A stretch of DNA of 47,199 nt from an uncultured Clostridia bacterium (GCA_934772045.1 CAKVMH010000005.1:1-47199); one strand, 5' to 3'; positions 17,884 through 27,423 are shown, numbered from the stretch's first letter. Translations and numbers: made by a program. The notes: a model not told the origin generated them from the letters alone.

Positions 17884-18075
17884 TGTCACCCTGAGCATAA
17901 TCCACATGTCACCCTGAGCGTATGCGAAGGGTCTTGCACGAAGTGCTTTTTAAGATTTTCAAAAGCAAGGCAAACCTTGCAAGATTCTTCGCTATGCTAG
18001 AATCTGAAGATTTTTACCAAAATCATTCAGGTTCTTCGCTCCGCTCAGAATGACAGATAGTCGCTCAGAATGACA
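17884..18075. repeat. TGTCA-ended palindromic repeat, copy 2 (nested ends)
   Basis: Core 17909-17998 matches copy 1 closely, including GAAGGGTC-TGCACGAAGTGC and the GCAAGG-CAAA-CCTTGC hairpin. Both ends are doubled: TGTCACCCTGAGC at 17884 and again at 17908, and CGCTCAGAATGACA at about 18042 and 18062. This suggests insertion of one element in another or end duplication. No gene inside; ileS begins 76 bp downstream. Confidence 0.75.
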
Positions 18076-18151
18076 TACTAAAATAAGGATATGCTATTTC
18101 AAATTTATATCAATAGAAAATGTGTATTCAAAATAAACCAAAGGAGATTAT

Positions 18152-21100
18152 ATGAAAAAAGAACAAGGCAATTTAAACTATGTTGCAATGGAAGAAGGCG
18201 TTTTGCAATTTTGGCAAGCAAACGACATTTTTTCAAAATTAAAAGCTAAAAACAAGCAAACAGGCAAATATTATGCCACCCTTGATGGCCCAATCACAGC
18301 AAATTACATCATGGGTTTACACCATGCATACAACCGCACATTTAAGGACGCGATGATTAAATTTGCCGGTTTAAAAGGTTATGACGAGCATTATCAAAAT
18401 GGCTTTGACGCGCATGGTTTGCCAGTTGAGTTACGTGTTGAGCGTGAACTTGGGCTTAACAGCAAAAAGGAAATTGAACAATATGGCATTGGCAAATTTG
18501 TCACACAATGTATGAAAACTGTGGATAAATATTCTGCCATGCAAACTGAAAGTTCAATACGCCTTGGTCAATGGATGAATTGGGACGACAGTTATTACAC
18601 AAACAGCGACAATAACATCACCACCATTTGGTATTTCTTAAAAAAGTGCCAAGAAAAGGGTTACATTGCCAATAGTCACCGCATTATGCGTTGGTGCACC
18701 CGTTGTGGAACAAGTTTAAGTGACCATGAAATGAGCGATGCAGATGCTTATCAAAATGACACATGCCTTGCAATCTTCTTCAAATGCCCAATCGTTGGCA
18801 CAAACAACGACATGTTGGTTTGGACAACCACCCCATGGACATTGACTGCAAATGTTGCAGTTGCAGTTAACCCTGAATTTGATTACAACATTGTTAAAGT
18901 AAAATCTCAGCCACGCAATTTGATTGTGTGTGCCGACCTTATGAAAGTGCTTAAAGACGATGTTGTTGAAGTTGTAAAGACTGTAAAAGGTTCTGAACTT
19001 GTGGGTTTAACATATGAAACCTGTTTCCCAGATTTAAGCGAACAAAAATTTGCACATAAAATTGTTGCATGGGATATGGTGGAAAAGACCGAAGGTACTG
19101 GTGCTGTTCACATTGCGCCAGGTTGTGGTGATGCGGACTTTGAACTTGGCAAAAGTTTAGGCTTAAAGCAAGTTTGCCCTATCAATGAATCTGGCATTTA
19201 TTACGATAACTTTGGTATTTTTGCTGGCAAGAACGCAAACTGCGATGAAACGCGTGATTTTGTGTTTGATTTAATGAAAAAGGCAGGCAAACTTTACTAC
19301 ACGCACAAATACACCCACAGTTATCCACATTGTTGGAGATGTAAAAACCCACTTTTGTTCCGTTTGGTGGACCAATGGGTTATCAAAATGGACGAATTAC
19401 GCCCACAACTTATTAAAGCAATTGAACCGGTTGAATTTCAACCAGATTTCATGAAAAAGCGTATGCTCGATTGGCTCAACAACATGGGTGACTGGGCAAT
19501 TTCACGCTCTCGTTATTATGGTTTACCTTTACCTTTCTACCCTTGTGAACATTGTGGCAAATTGACAGTTGTTGGTAGCCTTGACGAGTTCAAAAAATTG
19601 TCAAGTGTTGAGCAAGTTGACGCACTTCCACACTTGCACCGCCCATACATTGACGACATTAAAATCACTTGTCCACATTGTGGCAATAAAGTTAGCCGTA
19701 TTAAAGAAGTTGGCGACTGCTGGCTTGACGCAGGCATAACACCATTCAGCACAAAACATTATTTTGACGACAAATCATTCTTTGAAAAGAATTTCCCAAT
19801 TGAATGCGTCATTGAAGGTAAGGAGCAAATTCGTTTGTGGTTCTATAGCTTGCTTGTGATGAGCGTTGTGCTCACTGGCAAAGCCCCTTACAAAAAGATT
19901 GCAACCACCCCAATGCTTTTAGACCAAGAAGGCAAAAAACTTTCAAAGTCCAGCCCTAACAACATTCCGCTTGACACTGCATTTAATGAAATCGGCGCGG
20001 ACATCATTCGTTACAATTTTGTTGCGACACCACTCATCAACGATGTTAAATTCGGGCGCGACACTTGCGACGAAGTTAAACGCAAACTTTTAGGGCTTTG
20101 GAATGCTTACATTTTCCTTAACACTTATGCAGTGATTGACAAACCAGACCTTACAAACTACACACCGGACGAAAATAAACTTACGTTTATGGACAAATGG
20201 CTCATCAACCGCGTTAACGAGTTTACTGCCAATGCAGACAAATGCTATTCCGCGCAGGACTTTGGCGGTGTAAGCAAAGATTTTGAATTGCTTGTTGACG
20301 AACTTACCAACTGGTATATCCGCAACAACCGCAGAAGGTTCTATAAAAGCGAAAACAATTACGACACAATGAACGCATATTTCTGCCTTAACTATGCTCT
20401 TAAAAATATTGCCATGGTCATGTTCCCAATCGTTCCATTCATAAGCGAATACATCTGGCAAAACGCTGTGCGCGAGTTGGATAAAAACGCAACTGAAAGT
20501 GTGGCACTAAACGGTTACAACATTGCCGAATATAAAGTTAAAGATTGCGGTTACACCCTTAAAACCGACATTGTGCGCAACATCTTCACAATGGCAAGCA
20601 AATTAAGGAACGAAAATCAAATTAAAGTTAAACAGCCACTTAAAACTATGTACATCAATGGTAACAGCGATGTTGCCCAAGCGGTTGAATTGTATAAGGA
20701 CATTATTGAAAGTGAACTTAACATCAAAAGTGTGGTTATGGAGCACGACAACAGCAAGTTTAACATTGAACTTTTGAACCTTGACTTCCGCAAGGCTGGC
20801 GCTGTTCTTAAAGGCGATGTGCAAAAAGTTAAAAATTACCTTGTAAACGCAACCGACGCTGAAATGGCAGACTTTGTTGCAGGTTACAAAGCAAATAATG
20901 TCACAATTCATGAATTTAAAAACTTGCCAGCTGAGCTTTTCACATTATCAACAAAAGCAAAGGACGAGTTTGTGATTGCAAACGAAAATGATGTGACAGT
21001 TGTGCTTGATGTTACACTTGACCGCAATTTGATGTTGGAAGGTTTGGCGCGTGAACTTATCCGCGCTTGCCAAGTTATGCGTAAAGATGCCAACTTTAAT

Positions 21101-21286
21101 GTTGACGACCGCATTAATGTTGAATTTGTAACAACCGGCGTTGATTTAACTGAAATTTTGAATACTTATCAAAACAAAATTAAAGCTGAACTTTTAATTT
21201 TAAACATTGCCCCAATTGCGACCCCAGAAGCAGAAGCGACAACTGAAATCGGCGATGAAAAAATAACAATTAAAATGTCAAGGTAA
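18152..21286 (+). CDS. ileS: Isoleucyl-tRNA synthetase
   Basis: 1044 residues, class I synthetase that charges tRNA-Ile. Domain order: Rossmann part with GLHHAYNRTFKD (55-66) at the HIGH position, NGFDAHGLPVELRVERELG, the CP1 editing domain (WTTTPWTL, DxVEKTEGTGAVHIAPGCGDAD), DWAISRSRYYGLPLP, and KLSKS near 595-599 for KMSKS. Cys pairs CEHCG and CPHCG (about 466-512) form a zinc site. The anticodon-binding helical domain and a C-terminal extension follow. The first His of HIGH is absent (GLHH); I recall GVHH-type variants in a clade of IleS. AAAGGAG Shine-Dalgarno; no T-box leader visible. Confidence 0.95.
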   Translation: MKKEQGNLNYVAMEEGVLQFWQANDIFSKLKAKNKQTGKYYATLDGPITANYIMGLHHAYNRTFKDAMIKFAGLKGYDEHYQNGFDAHGLPVELRVERELGLNSKKEIEQYGIGKFVTQCMKTVDKYSAMQTESSIRLGQWMNWDDSYYTNSDNNITTIWYFLKKCQEKGYIANSHRIMRWCTRCGTSLSDHEMSDADAYQNDTCLAIFFKCPIVGTNNDMLVWTTTPWTLTANVAVAVNPEFDYNIVKVKSQPRNLIVCADLMKVLKDDVVEVVKTVKGSELVGLTYETCFPDLSEQKFAHKIVAWDMVEKTEGTGAVHIAPGCGDADFELGKSLGLKQVCPINESGIYYDNFGIFAGKNANCDETRDFVFDLMKKAGKLYYTHKYTHSYPHCWRCKNPLLFRLVDQWVIKMDELRPQLIKAIEPVEFQPDFMKKRMLDWLNNMGDWAISRSRYYGLPLPFYPCEHCGKLTVVGSLDEFKKLSSVEQVDALPHLHRPYIDDIKITCPHCGNKVSRIKEVGDCWLDAGITPFSTKHYFDDKSFFEKNFPIECVIEGKEQIRLWFYSLLVMSVVLTGKAPYKKIATTPMLLDQEGKKLSKSSPNNIPLDTAFNEIGADIIRYNFVATPLINDVKFGRDTCDEVKRKLLGLWNAYIFLNTYAVIDKPDLTNYTPDENKLTFMDKWLINRVNEFTANADKCYSAQDFGGVSKDFELLVDELTNWYIRNNRRRFYKSENNYDTMNAYFCLNYALKNIAMVMFPIVPFISEYIWQNAVRELDKNATESVALNGYNIAEYKVKDCGYTLKTDIVRNIFTMASKLRNENQIKVKQPLKTMYINGNSDVAQAVELYKDIIESELNIKSVVMEHDNSKFNIELLNLDFRKAGAVLKGDVQKVKNYLVNATDAEMADFVAGYKANNVTIHEFKNLPAELFTLSTKAKDEFVIANENDVTVVLDVTLDRNLMLEGLARELIRACQVMRKDANFNVDDRINVEFVTTGVDLTEILNTYQNKIKAELLILNIAPIATPEAEATTEIGDEKITIKMSR

Positions 21287-21325
21287 AAAATTAAAATCTT
21301 GCAAAAATCACCTTGTATTACACAT

Positions 21326-21358
21326 GAAAAAAGAAGGAATTACACCTTCTTTTTTTTG
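21326..21358. terminator. Two-way terminator between ileS and acpS
   Basis: AAAAAAGAAGG, short loop, CCTTCTTTTTTTT; converging transcripts share it. Confidence 0.85.
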
Positions 21359-21700
21359 TCATTCAACTGTAACAACAGCAGTGGAAAATTCTTTGCAATG
21401 TGAAATGCTGACATCAATCACATTCAAAAATTTTTCACGCATTATTTTGCGTATTTCGCGCGTTTCATTTATGTATGGTTTGCCAGTTTCTTTGTGTAAA
21501 ACTTCAATGTTGATGTAATTAATTTCACAATCTAACGCTTTAACAAACGCTTCTTTCACACAATAAAAACCTGTTAAATGTTCCAGCCAATTTTCATATT
21601 GCTTTGCATATGCAATTTCGTTGTCTGTAAAATATCTTTTTAACCCTTCATCTGTTAAATGTTCAAACCTTGTGGTCGATTCTAAATCAATACCTACCAT
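21359..21700 (-). CDS. acpS: Holo-[acyl-carrier-protein] synthase
   Basis: 113 residues, typical size. MVGIDLESTTRFE (Asp5 for Mg2+), FYCVKEAFVKALD (Glu50 region) and the end ISHCKEFSTAVVTVE are AcpS signatures. Transfers 4'-phosphopantetheine from CoA to apo-ACP, forming active ACP for fatty acid synthesis. AAAGGAGA before the ATG. The 240 bp upstream (21701-21941) are AT-rich without gene content. Confidence 0.93.
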   Translation of the reverse strand: MVGIDLESTTRFEHLTDEGLKRYFTDNEIAYAKQYENWLEHLTGFYCVKEAFVKALDCEINYINIEVLHKETGKPYINETREIRKIMREKFLNVIDVSISHCKEFSTAVVTVE

Positions 21701-21941
21701 AACTCTCCTTTAAATTAAAATGAAATTCTTTAATTAAAAACTAAACAAAAAATATACAATTTTTAAAAAAATTTTAATAAAAATGCTTATTTTTAAGTAA
21801 AAACACCAGATTTTTAAGGTTTTTAATTAAATTTTTTATTATTTTTAGTCATCATTTTTTATTGCTTATATTTTACGATTTAATTTTAAATCAATTAAAT
21901 TTTAATTTTTTTTATTTTAAATGCATTTATTTAAAACGCAA

Positions 21942-22556
21942 TTATTCTTCAAAATGGTCGTACTCAAAATCAAACAAATTTAACACCTTGCCAATATCAT
22001 TCCAATTGTAGCCTTTGCCCAATAAATGCCTAATCAATTTTTCTTTTGTTTTTTGTGTGTGGTCTTTATTTTTCATAAATTTCACAGCGCATTTTTCACA
22101 GCCTTCATAATTGTCAAAATCGTTTAAAACCAAGTCAACAGTTTGTTTTTTTACACCAAAATTAAACAATTTTTGTTTTAATTTATTAGCACTATAATTA
22201 GGGTTTGATTTTATATAACTTAAAGCAAAATTTTCATCATTAATTAAGCCATATTCTTTTAACTTTTCAACCACTGAATTTATGGTTAAACTATCAAATT
22301 CTTTTTTATATAAATAGTCCTTAATTTGCCTTTCAGTTTTCATGCTGTTGGATAAATATTTAGCAATCAAATTAAATGCAATAATTTGCTTACTTTCTTT
22401 CAACGCTTGAAAAAACTTTTCGTCATCAACATCACCCACTGCCAAACCAAATTTTACAATTGCGTCGCTATGCAGTTCGTAGCACTCTAAATCAGTTAAT
22501 ATTAAAAAAATATTTGCATTTTTACTGGATTTTACCTTAATTGAACATATTTTCAT
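21942..22556 (-). CDS. recX: Regulatory protein RecX
   Basis: 204 residues with the three-helix repeats of RecX: AFNLIAKYLSNSMKTERQIKDYLYKKEF (about 59-86), VVEKLKEYGLINDENFALSYIKS (about 94-116), and KLKQKLFNFGVKKQTVDLVLNDF, followed by KLIRHLLGKGYNWNDIGKVL. RecX binds RecA filaments and limits recombinase activity; recA itself is not in the window. Single gene, no Shine-Dalgarno, -10 box six bases from ATG. Confidence 0.9.
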   Translation of the reverse strand: MKICSIKVKSSKNANIFLILTDLECYELHSDAIVKFGLAVGDVDDEKFFQALKESKQIIAFNLIAKYLSNSMKTERQIKDYLYKKEFDSLTINSVVEKLKEYGLINDENFALSYIKSNPNYSANKLKQKLFNFGVKKQTVDLVLNDFDNYEGCEKCAVKFMKNKDHTQKTKEKLIRHLLGKGYNWNDIGKVLNLFDFEYDHFEE

Positions 22557-22562
22557 GTGTAC

Positions 22563-22591
22563 ATTTTAACATATTTTTTTTAATTTGTTAA
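22563..22591 (-). promoter_or_regulatory. recX promoter, leaderless geometry
   Basis: Minus strand TTAACA (22586-22591), 17-nt spacer, extended -10 TGtTAAAAT (hexamer 22563-22568), six bases, ATG. Confidence 0.7.
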
Positions 22592-22680
22592 CCGTTAATT
22601 CGCTTCCCATGCATTATTTATAAATTAATTTTAACTGACCACTCCATAAAAGAATAACAAATCAATTTATTTGGCACCTA

Positions 22681-22811
22681 TTCATAAATATGGTTTTTTG
22701 TTAAATATAATTAACTAATTTATTTCGCTCACGTTCATAAATATGGTTATTGTATTCATAATAAACCAATTTCCTTCGCTTTCGCTTGTAAATATGGTTT
22801 GTTGTTTTCAC
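22681..22811. repeat. Tandem repeat of ~52 bp, TCATAAATATGGTT family
   Basis: Three imperfect units begin at 22681, 22734 and 22786 (TTCATAAATATGGTT, same, TTGTAAATATGGTT), with TTGTnTTCACAATAAA and TTTCGCT between. A fourth copy is at 35341-35382. In both places the last unit abuts an intrinsic terminator hairpin. No coding capacity. Confidence 0.7.
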
Positions 22812-22814
22812 AAT

Positions 22815-22844
22815 AAAAAATGGCCTAAGTTTTAGGCCATTTTT
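22815..22844. terminator. Terminator downstream of the lipoprotein gene
   Basis: AAAAATGGCCTAA pairs with TTTAGGCCATTTTT across a two-base loop; symmetrical, works on both strands. Confidence 0.85.
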
Positions 22845-22869
22845 AAATAATATTTCACACAAATTAGTC

Positions 22870-24606
22870 CTACACTAATGAAACTGTTGTTGCAACAGTG
22901 CCTGTTCCGTTCTTTGAGATTATATATACAAAGATGTTTTCGTTTGCACCAATATCAACATTTCCGTCTGAATCTAAAGCGTAACCAGTGTATGTTTGTG
23001 TTTCACTATTGTAAGCGTAAACTATTGTATTAATTTCCAAAGCATTATCATAAGCAAAGTCAAAATGATATTTACCAGCAGTTGTGGTGGTTAATTTGTA
23101 AACAGTATAAGCACCACTAAATTCAAAATTTTTCTCTGTTGCATTATCTAATGTAATTGTTTCATATTCTTGCTTTGGCAATGCAGTGTATTCTGCACGG
23201 CAAGAAAGTTCAATGTTAGAGTCTGTAAAAATCCAACAACCTTCGCTGTCCGTGATTTTTCCATTACCTGCATATTTACTTAAAGGAAGAACAATATCAC
23301 TTGTCTTGGACATGTCCCAGTCTAATTTTTTGTTATTAAAATCGTAAATGTAGTAATTCCCTTTAAACCCTCTTACACTAAAGCCTGCAATTGCGGTAGG
23401 ATAAATTGAACGACAATACACACTAATATTTACCGTACCAATTTCGTGGGCTGAATCAAATATAAAATCCCTAAAATCGCCCTGCTTATATTTAAGAGTT
23501 ATAGTTTTCGATTTATATTCAACATCTGCAACTTCAAACGCTGTCACATTCGCATCATAACCAACGCCTGTAACTTTTGTTACTGGTGCAAAACACCTAA
23601 ATTGCATTTGGAAGAACTCAACTTCATAGTTGCCACCAATGCCATCATCAACAACCACTGTTGCATATTCGCTGTTATCATCAACCTCATCTGCTGAGCC
23701 AACAATGTTATAAACGTCGCCATCTTTCCAATCTTTTGTTTTGTTGATTTTGATTGTTATTTTTTCCTTGTTGACATAGGTTTCTTGTTCAAAAGTTGTC
23801 ATCCATTCGCCATTAGATTTATATAAAGTTGGAATCTGGTTTTGAACAACAATTGGATATGGTTCTATTGTCAGTTTAGTTTGAGTGTTTTCAAATTCAA
23901 AGTCTTCGTCTAGTCCGCCGAAAAATTCAACCGAAAGGATATTTCTTTCACCGACATCTTTCGAGTCGACCTTGAAAATCAACCCAGAGTTCGAACCTGA
24001 AAACCCACATTCAAACATTTCTGGCACCGACCCAGGCAAAACCTTTATTTCTGTCGTGCCTTGATATAACCTCTCAATAGGAGCTTCATTTAAACTTGTG
24101 ATTTTCTTTTTATTGATTTTAAAATCCATTGTGCCAAGTGTCGATTTATACACAGCATTACCATCAAATGAAACACGTGCAGTGTATTCACCCGCACCAG
24201 CTGGAGCATATTTCGTATATGTATTATCGTCCGCACCCTTAACTTTGTATTCAACAACCACATCGGACGCAACATTAAAATCAACACCCTTTTTAATGCC
24301 TTGGGCTTTACCATTGAATGTGGTTTCACGGTTGTTTGTTAAAAATTCAATTGGATTTTCAACCGCAACACGAATGTAACTGCAAACATCGCAAAAACTA
24401 TCATTATCATCATCAAAAACGTGTCTACCCACATCCTCTTTTTCTTCACAATTTTCACCTGCATCGCAAGCGTGCCAGTGTTCGGTTTCATTGTACGTCC
24501 ATAATTGGCTAATGTGGTGTTCATGTTCACCACAGCCTGTAAAAAACATAGTTGCTGGAATTGCAATGGCACAAACAGCCAGCGCAATAAAAGGTTTTTT
24601 GTTCAT
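22870..24606 (-). CDS. Secreted lipoprotein with Cys/His-rich and beta-sandwich regions
   Basis: 578 residues from MNKKPFIALAVCAIAIPA; the ATG 16 codons upstream is rejected because AAAGGAGAAA lies just before 24606. A lipobox FFTGC puts the acylated Cys at 25. Residues about 27-75 hold HWHACDAGENCEE and FCDVCSY, a Cys/His pattern frequent in surface proteins of gut Clostridia. Several beta-rich Ig/MBG-like segments follow (for example TTFNGKAQGIKKGVDF, GAGEYTARVSFDGNAVY) and a C-terminal domain with SLSLV-type strands. Probably anchored outside on the membrane by Lgt. Ligand unknown. Confidence 0.85.
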   Translation of the reverse strand: MNKKPFIALAVCAIAIPATMFFTGCGEHEHHISQLWTYNETEHWHACDAGENCEEKEDVGRHVFDDDNDSFCDVCSYIRVAVENPIEFLTNNRETTFNGKAQGIKKGVDFNVASDVVVEYKVKGADDNTYTKYAPAGAGEYTARVSFDGNAVYKSTLGTMDFKINKKKITSLNEAPIERLYQGTTEIKVLPGSVPEMFECGFSGSNSGLIFKVDSKDVGERNILSVEFFGGLDEDFEFENTQTKLTIEPYPIVVQNQIPTLYKSNGEWMTTFEQETYVNKEKITIKINKTKDWKDGDVYNIVGSADEVDDNSEYATVVVDDGIGGNYEVEFFQMQFRCFAPVTKVTGVGYDANVTAFEVADVEYKSKTITLKYKQGDFRDFIFDSAHEIGTVNISVYCRSIYPTAIAGFSVRGFKGNYYIYDFNNKKLDWDMSKTSDIVLPLSKYAGNGKITDSEGCWIFTDSNIELSCRAEYTALPKQEYETITLDNATEKNFEFSGAYTVYKLTTTTAGKYHFDFAYDNALEINTIVYAYNSETQTYTGYALDSDGNVDIGANENIFVYIISKNGTGTVATTVSLV

Positions 24607-24805
24607 ACTTTTCTCCTTTTTTATACTTGTTGTATTGTAACATTCTACACCCATATACTGTCAAGCAAATTTGTTGTTTTAGTTAAACAAACAAAATATG
24701 GAAGTAAAAAGCGACAAAAACATACAAAAACTTAACATTTTTAAACCATATTAAGGCGCTTTTTTATAGAAAATCATATTTAACTTATATTTGTTGAAAA
24801 ACAAT

Positions 24806-24833
24806 TTGTAATTTAACAAAAAAGTGTTACACT
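24806..24833 (+). promoter_or_regulatory. eno-cmk promoter
   Basis: TTGTAA (24806-24811), 16-nt spacer, extended -10 TGtTACACT (hexamer 24828-24833); AAGGGGGA Shine-Dalgarno follows. Confidence 0.65.
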
Positions 24834-24856
24834 AAAAATGTACTTAAGGGGGAAAG

Positions 24857-26113
24857 ATGAAAATTAAAAAAGTGTTAGCATATGAAGTTATTGACAGCCG
24901 TGGCAACCCTACGGTTGAATGTGAAGTAACTTTGGAAAACGGTATTAAGGCAACCGCAATTGTGCCTAGTGGCGCTTCAACTGGTGAGCGTGAAGCGTTA
25001 GAGTTGCGCGACGGTGGCAAGCGTTACCATGGCAAAGGGGTTACAAAAGCGGTCAACAATGTAAATAAAAAAATTGCAAAACGCATTGTTAAATTAGATG
25101 TGGAAAAGCAAGAAAAAATTGACAAAGCAATGATTGAACTTGACGGCACCGAATTTAAAACAAATTTAGGTGCAAATGCAATGTTGGCAGTAAGCCTTGC
25201 CTGTGCAAGGGCGAACGCAAAATTACATAATAAGCCACTTTACAAAACATTAGGCAAAGGCAAAAAATTGCCAGTGCCTATGATGAATGTCATCAATGGT
25301 GGTGCGCATGCCGATAGTAATGTCGATTTCCAAGAATTTATGATTGTGCCAGTTGGTGCAAAAACATTTGCCCAAGCAATGCAAATGGCAAGTGAAACTT
25401 TTATGGAACTTAAAAAAGTTTTAAAACAAATGAATTATCCAACCGCGGTGGGTGACGAAGGCGGTTTTGCACCAAACTTTAAAAATAATGAGCAACCTTT
25501 GGAAGCAATTGTGCAAGCAATCAAAAATGCAGGTTACACACCAAAAACTGACATAGCAATTGCAATGGATGTTGCGTCAAGTGAATTTTATAATCAAGAA
25601 ACAAAATTGTATGAATTGAAGAAAAGCAATTCTAGCACAAAAACCTCTGCCGAAATGATTGACTGGTACACTGACCTTATCGCGCGCTACCCTATCATCT
25701 CAATTGAAGATGGTTTAAGTGAAAATGACTGGGTTGGCTGGATAAAATTAACCAAAAAGCTTGGCAAAAAAATTCAACTTGTTGGCGACGATGTTTTTGT
25801 AACTAACCCCAAAATTTTAACAGAAGGCATCAAAAAAGGTGTTGCAAATGCAATTTTAATTAAACTCAACCAAATTGGCACATTAACTGAAACGCTTGAA
25901 ACTATCCGCATTGCAAAAGAACATGGTTACAACACAATTATCTCACACCGCAGTGGCGAAACAGAAGATACGTTTATCGCAGACCTTGCAGTTGCAGTAA
26001 ATGCTGGGCAAATTAAGTCCGGCTCGATTTGCAGGACTGACCGCGTTGCAAAATACAACCAATTAATTCGCATTGAACGCGAACTTAAGAAAAAAGGAGT
26101 TTATAGTAAATGA
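24857..26113 (+). CDS. eno: Enolase
   Basis: 418 residues. Starts MKIKKVLAYEVIDSRGNPTVECEV. Active-site features: GASTGEREALELRDG loop, NGGAHADSNVDFQEFMI, VGDEGGFAPNF (catalytic Glu), ISIEDGL (Mg2+ ligand), GDDVFVTNP, ILIKLNQIGTLTE (catalytic Lys), ISHRSGETEDTFIADLAV. Interconverts 2-phosphoglycerate and phosphoenolpyruvate in glycolysis. The stop codon overlaps the cmk start (ATGA), so the two are translationally coupled. Confidence 0.98.
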   Translation: MKIKKVLAYEVIDSRGNPTVECEVTLENGIKATAIVPSGASTGEREALELRDGGKRYHGKGVTKAVNNVNKKIAKRIVKLDVEKQEKIDKAMIELDGTEFKTNLGANAMLAVSLACARANAKLHNKPLYKTLGKGKKLPVPMMNVINGGAHADSNVDFQEFMIVPVGAKTFAQAMQMASETFMELKKVLKQMNYPTAVGDEGGFAPNFKNNEQPLEAIVQAIKNAGYTPKTDIAIAMDVASSEFYNQETKLYELKKSNSSTKTSAEMIDWYTDLIARYPIISIEDGLSENDWVGWIKLTKKLGKKIQLVGDDVFVTNPKILTEGIKKGVANAILIKLNQIGTLTETLETIRIAKEHGYNTIISHRSGETEDTFIADLAVAVNAGQIKSGSICRTDRVAKYNQLIRIERELKKKGVYSK

Positions 26114-26757
26114 TAATTTCAATTGATGGCCCAGCGGGCAGTGGAAAATCTACAATCGCCGATGTCTTAGCTAAAAAACTTGGGTTTATCCATTTTAATT
26201 CAGGTTCACTTTATCGTGCAATCACAGCATACGCACTTAGAAACAACATCAACATTGACGAAACCACAGCAGATCACCTATCCAAATTAAAATTAAAAGC
26301 GAAGTTTGAAAACAATGTTCAACATACGTATGTTGAAGGTGAAGACTACACACCTTATTTACGCGATTTTAACGTGAGTAAGTTCAGTGCAAGAACAGGT
26401 ACACTTGCCCAAGTCCGCGTAACTGTTGATGCTTGCCAACGTGAGTTTGCTTCAACACATAACGTTGTAATTGAAGGAAGGGATATTGGCAGTTTTGTCT
26501 TCCCAAATGCCGAATATAAATTTTATTTAGATTGCGATGTTAAGGAGCGCGCCAAACGCAGGTTTAAGGAAGAACAACTTAAAGGCACAAATGTGACACT
26601 TGAAGCAGTTGAAGCACAACTAAAGGAGCGTGATAAATCAGACTTAGAAAGGAAGGTTGCCCCACTTGTTGTTCCAAAAGGTGCCATCAGAATTGATTCA
26701 TCAAAATTAACAATTGACGAAGTGGCAAATGAAATGCTTTTGCATATAAAATTATAA
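26110..26757 (+). CDS. cmk: Cytidylate kinase
   Basis: 215 residues. Walker A GPAGSGKST (7-15), LGFIHFNSGSLYRAITAYAL, VIEGRDIGSFVFPNAEYKFYLDCDVKERAKRRF. Phosphorylates CMP/dCMP with ATP, feeding nucleotide synthesis. Overlaps eno by 4 bases, an unusual pairing of glycolysis with nucleotide metabolism in one transcript, ended by a strong hairpin. Confidence 0.96.
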   Translation: MIISIDGPAGSGKSTIADVLAKKLGFIHFNSGSLYRAITAYALRNNINIDETTADHLSKLKLKAKFENNVQHTYVEGEDYTPYLRDFNVSKFSARTGTLAQVRVTVDACQREFASTHNVVIEGRDIGSFVFPNAEYKFYLDCDVKERAKRRFKEEQLKGTNVTLEAVEAQLKERDKSDLERKVAPLVVPKGAIRIDSSKLTIDEVANEMLLHIKL

Positions 26758-26774
26758 TTTAAAAAATTGCAATT

Positions 26775-26807
26775 AAAAAATACGGAAACGAATTTTCCGT
26801 ATTTTTT
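26775..26807 (+). terminator. Terminator of eno-cmk
   Basis: AAAAAATACGGAAA pairs with TTTTCCGTATTTTTT around a four-base loop. Confidence 0.9.
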
Positions 26808-26944
26808 GTATACAATAAATTACATTCTTAAGCGGGTATAAAGAAAGCATTTTTTAAACAATTTTTAAAAATTTAAAACAGTACACCATTAAATTCTCTT
26901 AAAAATTGTTATGATTTTGAACTTTTTAAAAATTTTTTCAAAAT

Positions 26945-27211
26945 TTAGAATAACGACCAATCCTTACCCAAATTGTAATCACTATCACGGTAGGCACTTT
27001 CAACCCTACTTATACAACTTGAAGCCTCGTAAGTAGGTATGTTATTTGTTCTGCTTGCCACATCATAGGCTTTTTCATAACTTTGTTTGGCACTATAATA
27101 CCAACTTTTGGCATCTGAATAGCACTTTTGTGCGAAATAGGAATCTGCCTTACTCTCACACCAACGCCCTTCTCTCATGTAATTATCGTACTCCATTTCT
27201 TCAAAAGCCAT
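26945..27211 (-). CDS. Small Tyr/Ser-rich helical protein, unknown
   Basis: 88 residues beginning MAFEEMEYDNYMREG. The centre (SYFAQKCYSDAKSWYYSAKQSYEKAYDVA) has the spacing of paired amphipathic helices like a TPR unit. No membrane helix, two Cys. AAGGAGG Shine-Dalgarno and a consensus promoter support it. I do not recognise the family. Confidence 0.75.
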   Translation of the reverse strand: MAFEEMEYDNYMREGRWCESKADSYFAQKCYSDAKSWYYSAKQSYEKAYDVASRTNNIPTYEASSCISRVESAYRDSDYNLGKDWSLF

Positions 27212-27268
27212 AAAACCCTCCTTTTTAATTTAGTGCTATCAAAAAGTTCTGCACCAAATGTTAGGATT

Positions 27269-27297
27269 ATGTTACTACACATATCAAACCCTGTCAA
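27269..27297 (-). promoter_or_regulatory. Promoter of the 88-codon gene
   Basis: Minus strand TTGACA (27292-27297) preceded by TA, 17-nt spacer, TAACAT (27269-27274). Confidence 0.6.
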
Positions 27298-27423
27298 TAC
27301 TTATTATCAATTTTGTAGGACATTCATACCATAAAAAAAATAAATTTAATTAATTATATCGCAATTTAGTATTATTTTCGACATTTTAGTTAACTGAGAA
27401 TTAAAAAATTTTAAATTTGGGTA

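Noticed and set aside
16744..18075. Insertion sequence or composite transposon around ung
   Set aside because: Only short repeats without any transposase; flanking by two copies alone does not prove mobility.
18060..18151. T-box leader for ileS
   Set aside because: Too short, and no T-box sequence or specifier hairpin; the upstream part is the TGTCA repeat.
22681..22811. CRISPR array
   Set aside because: Only three imperfect units, no constant repeat with unique spacers, and no cas genes.
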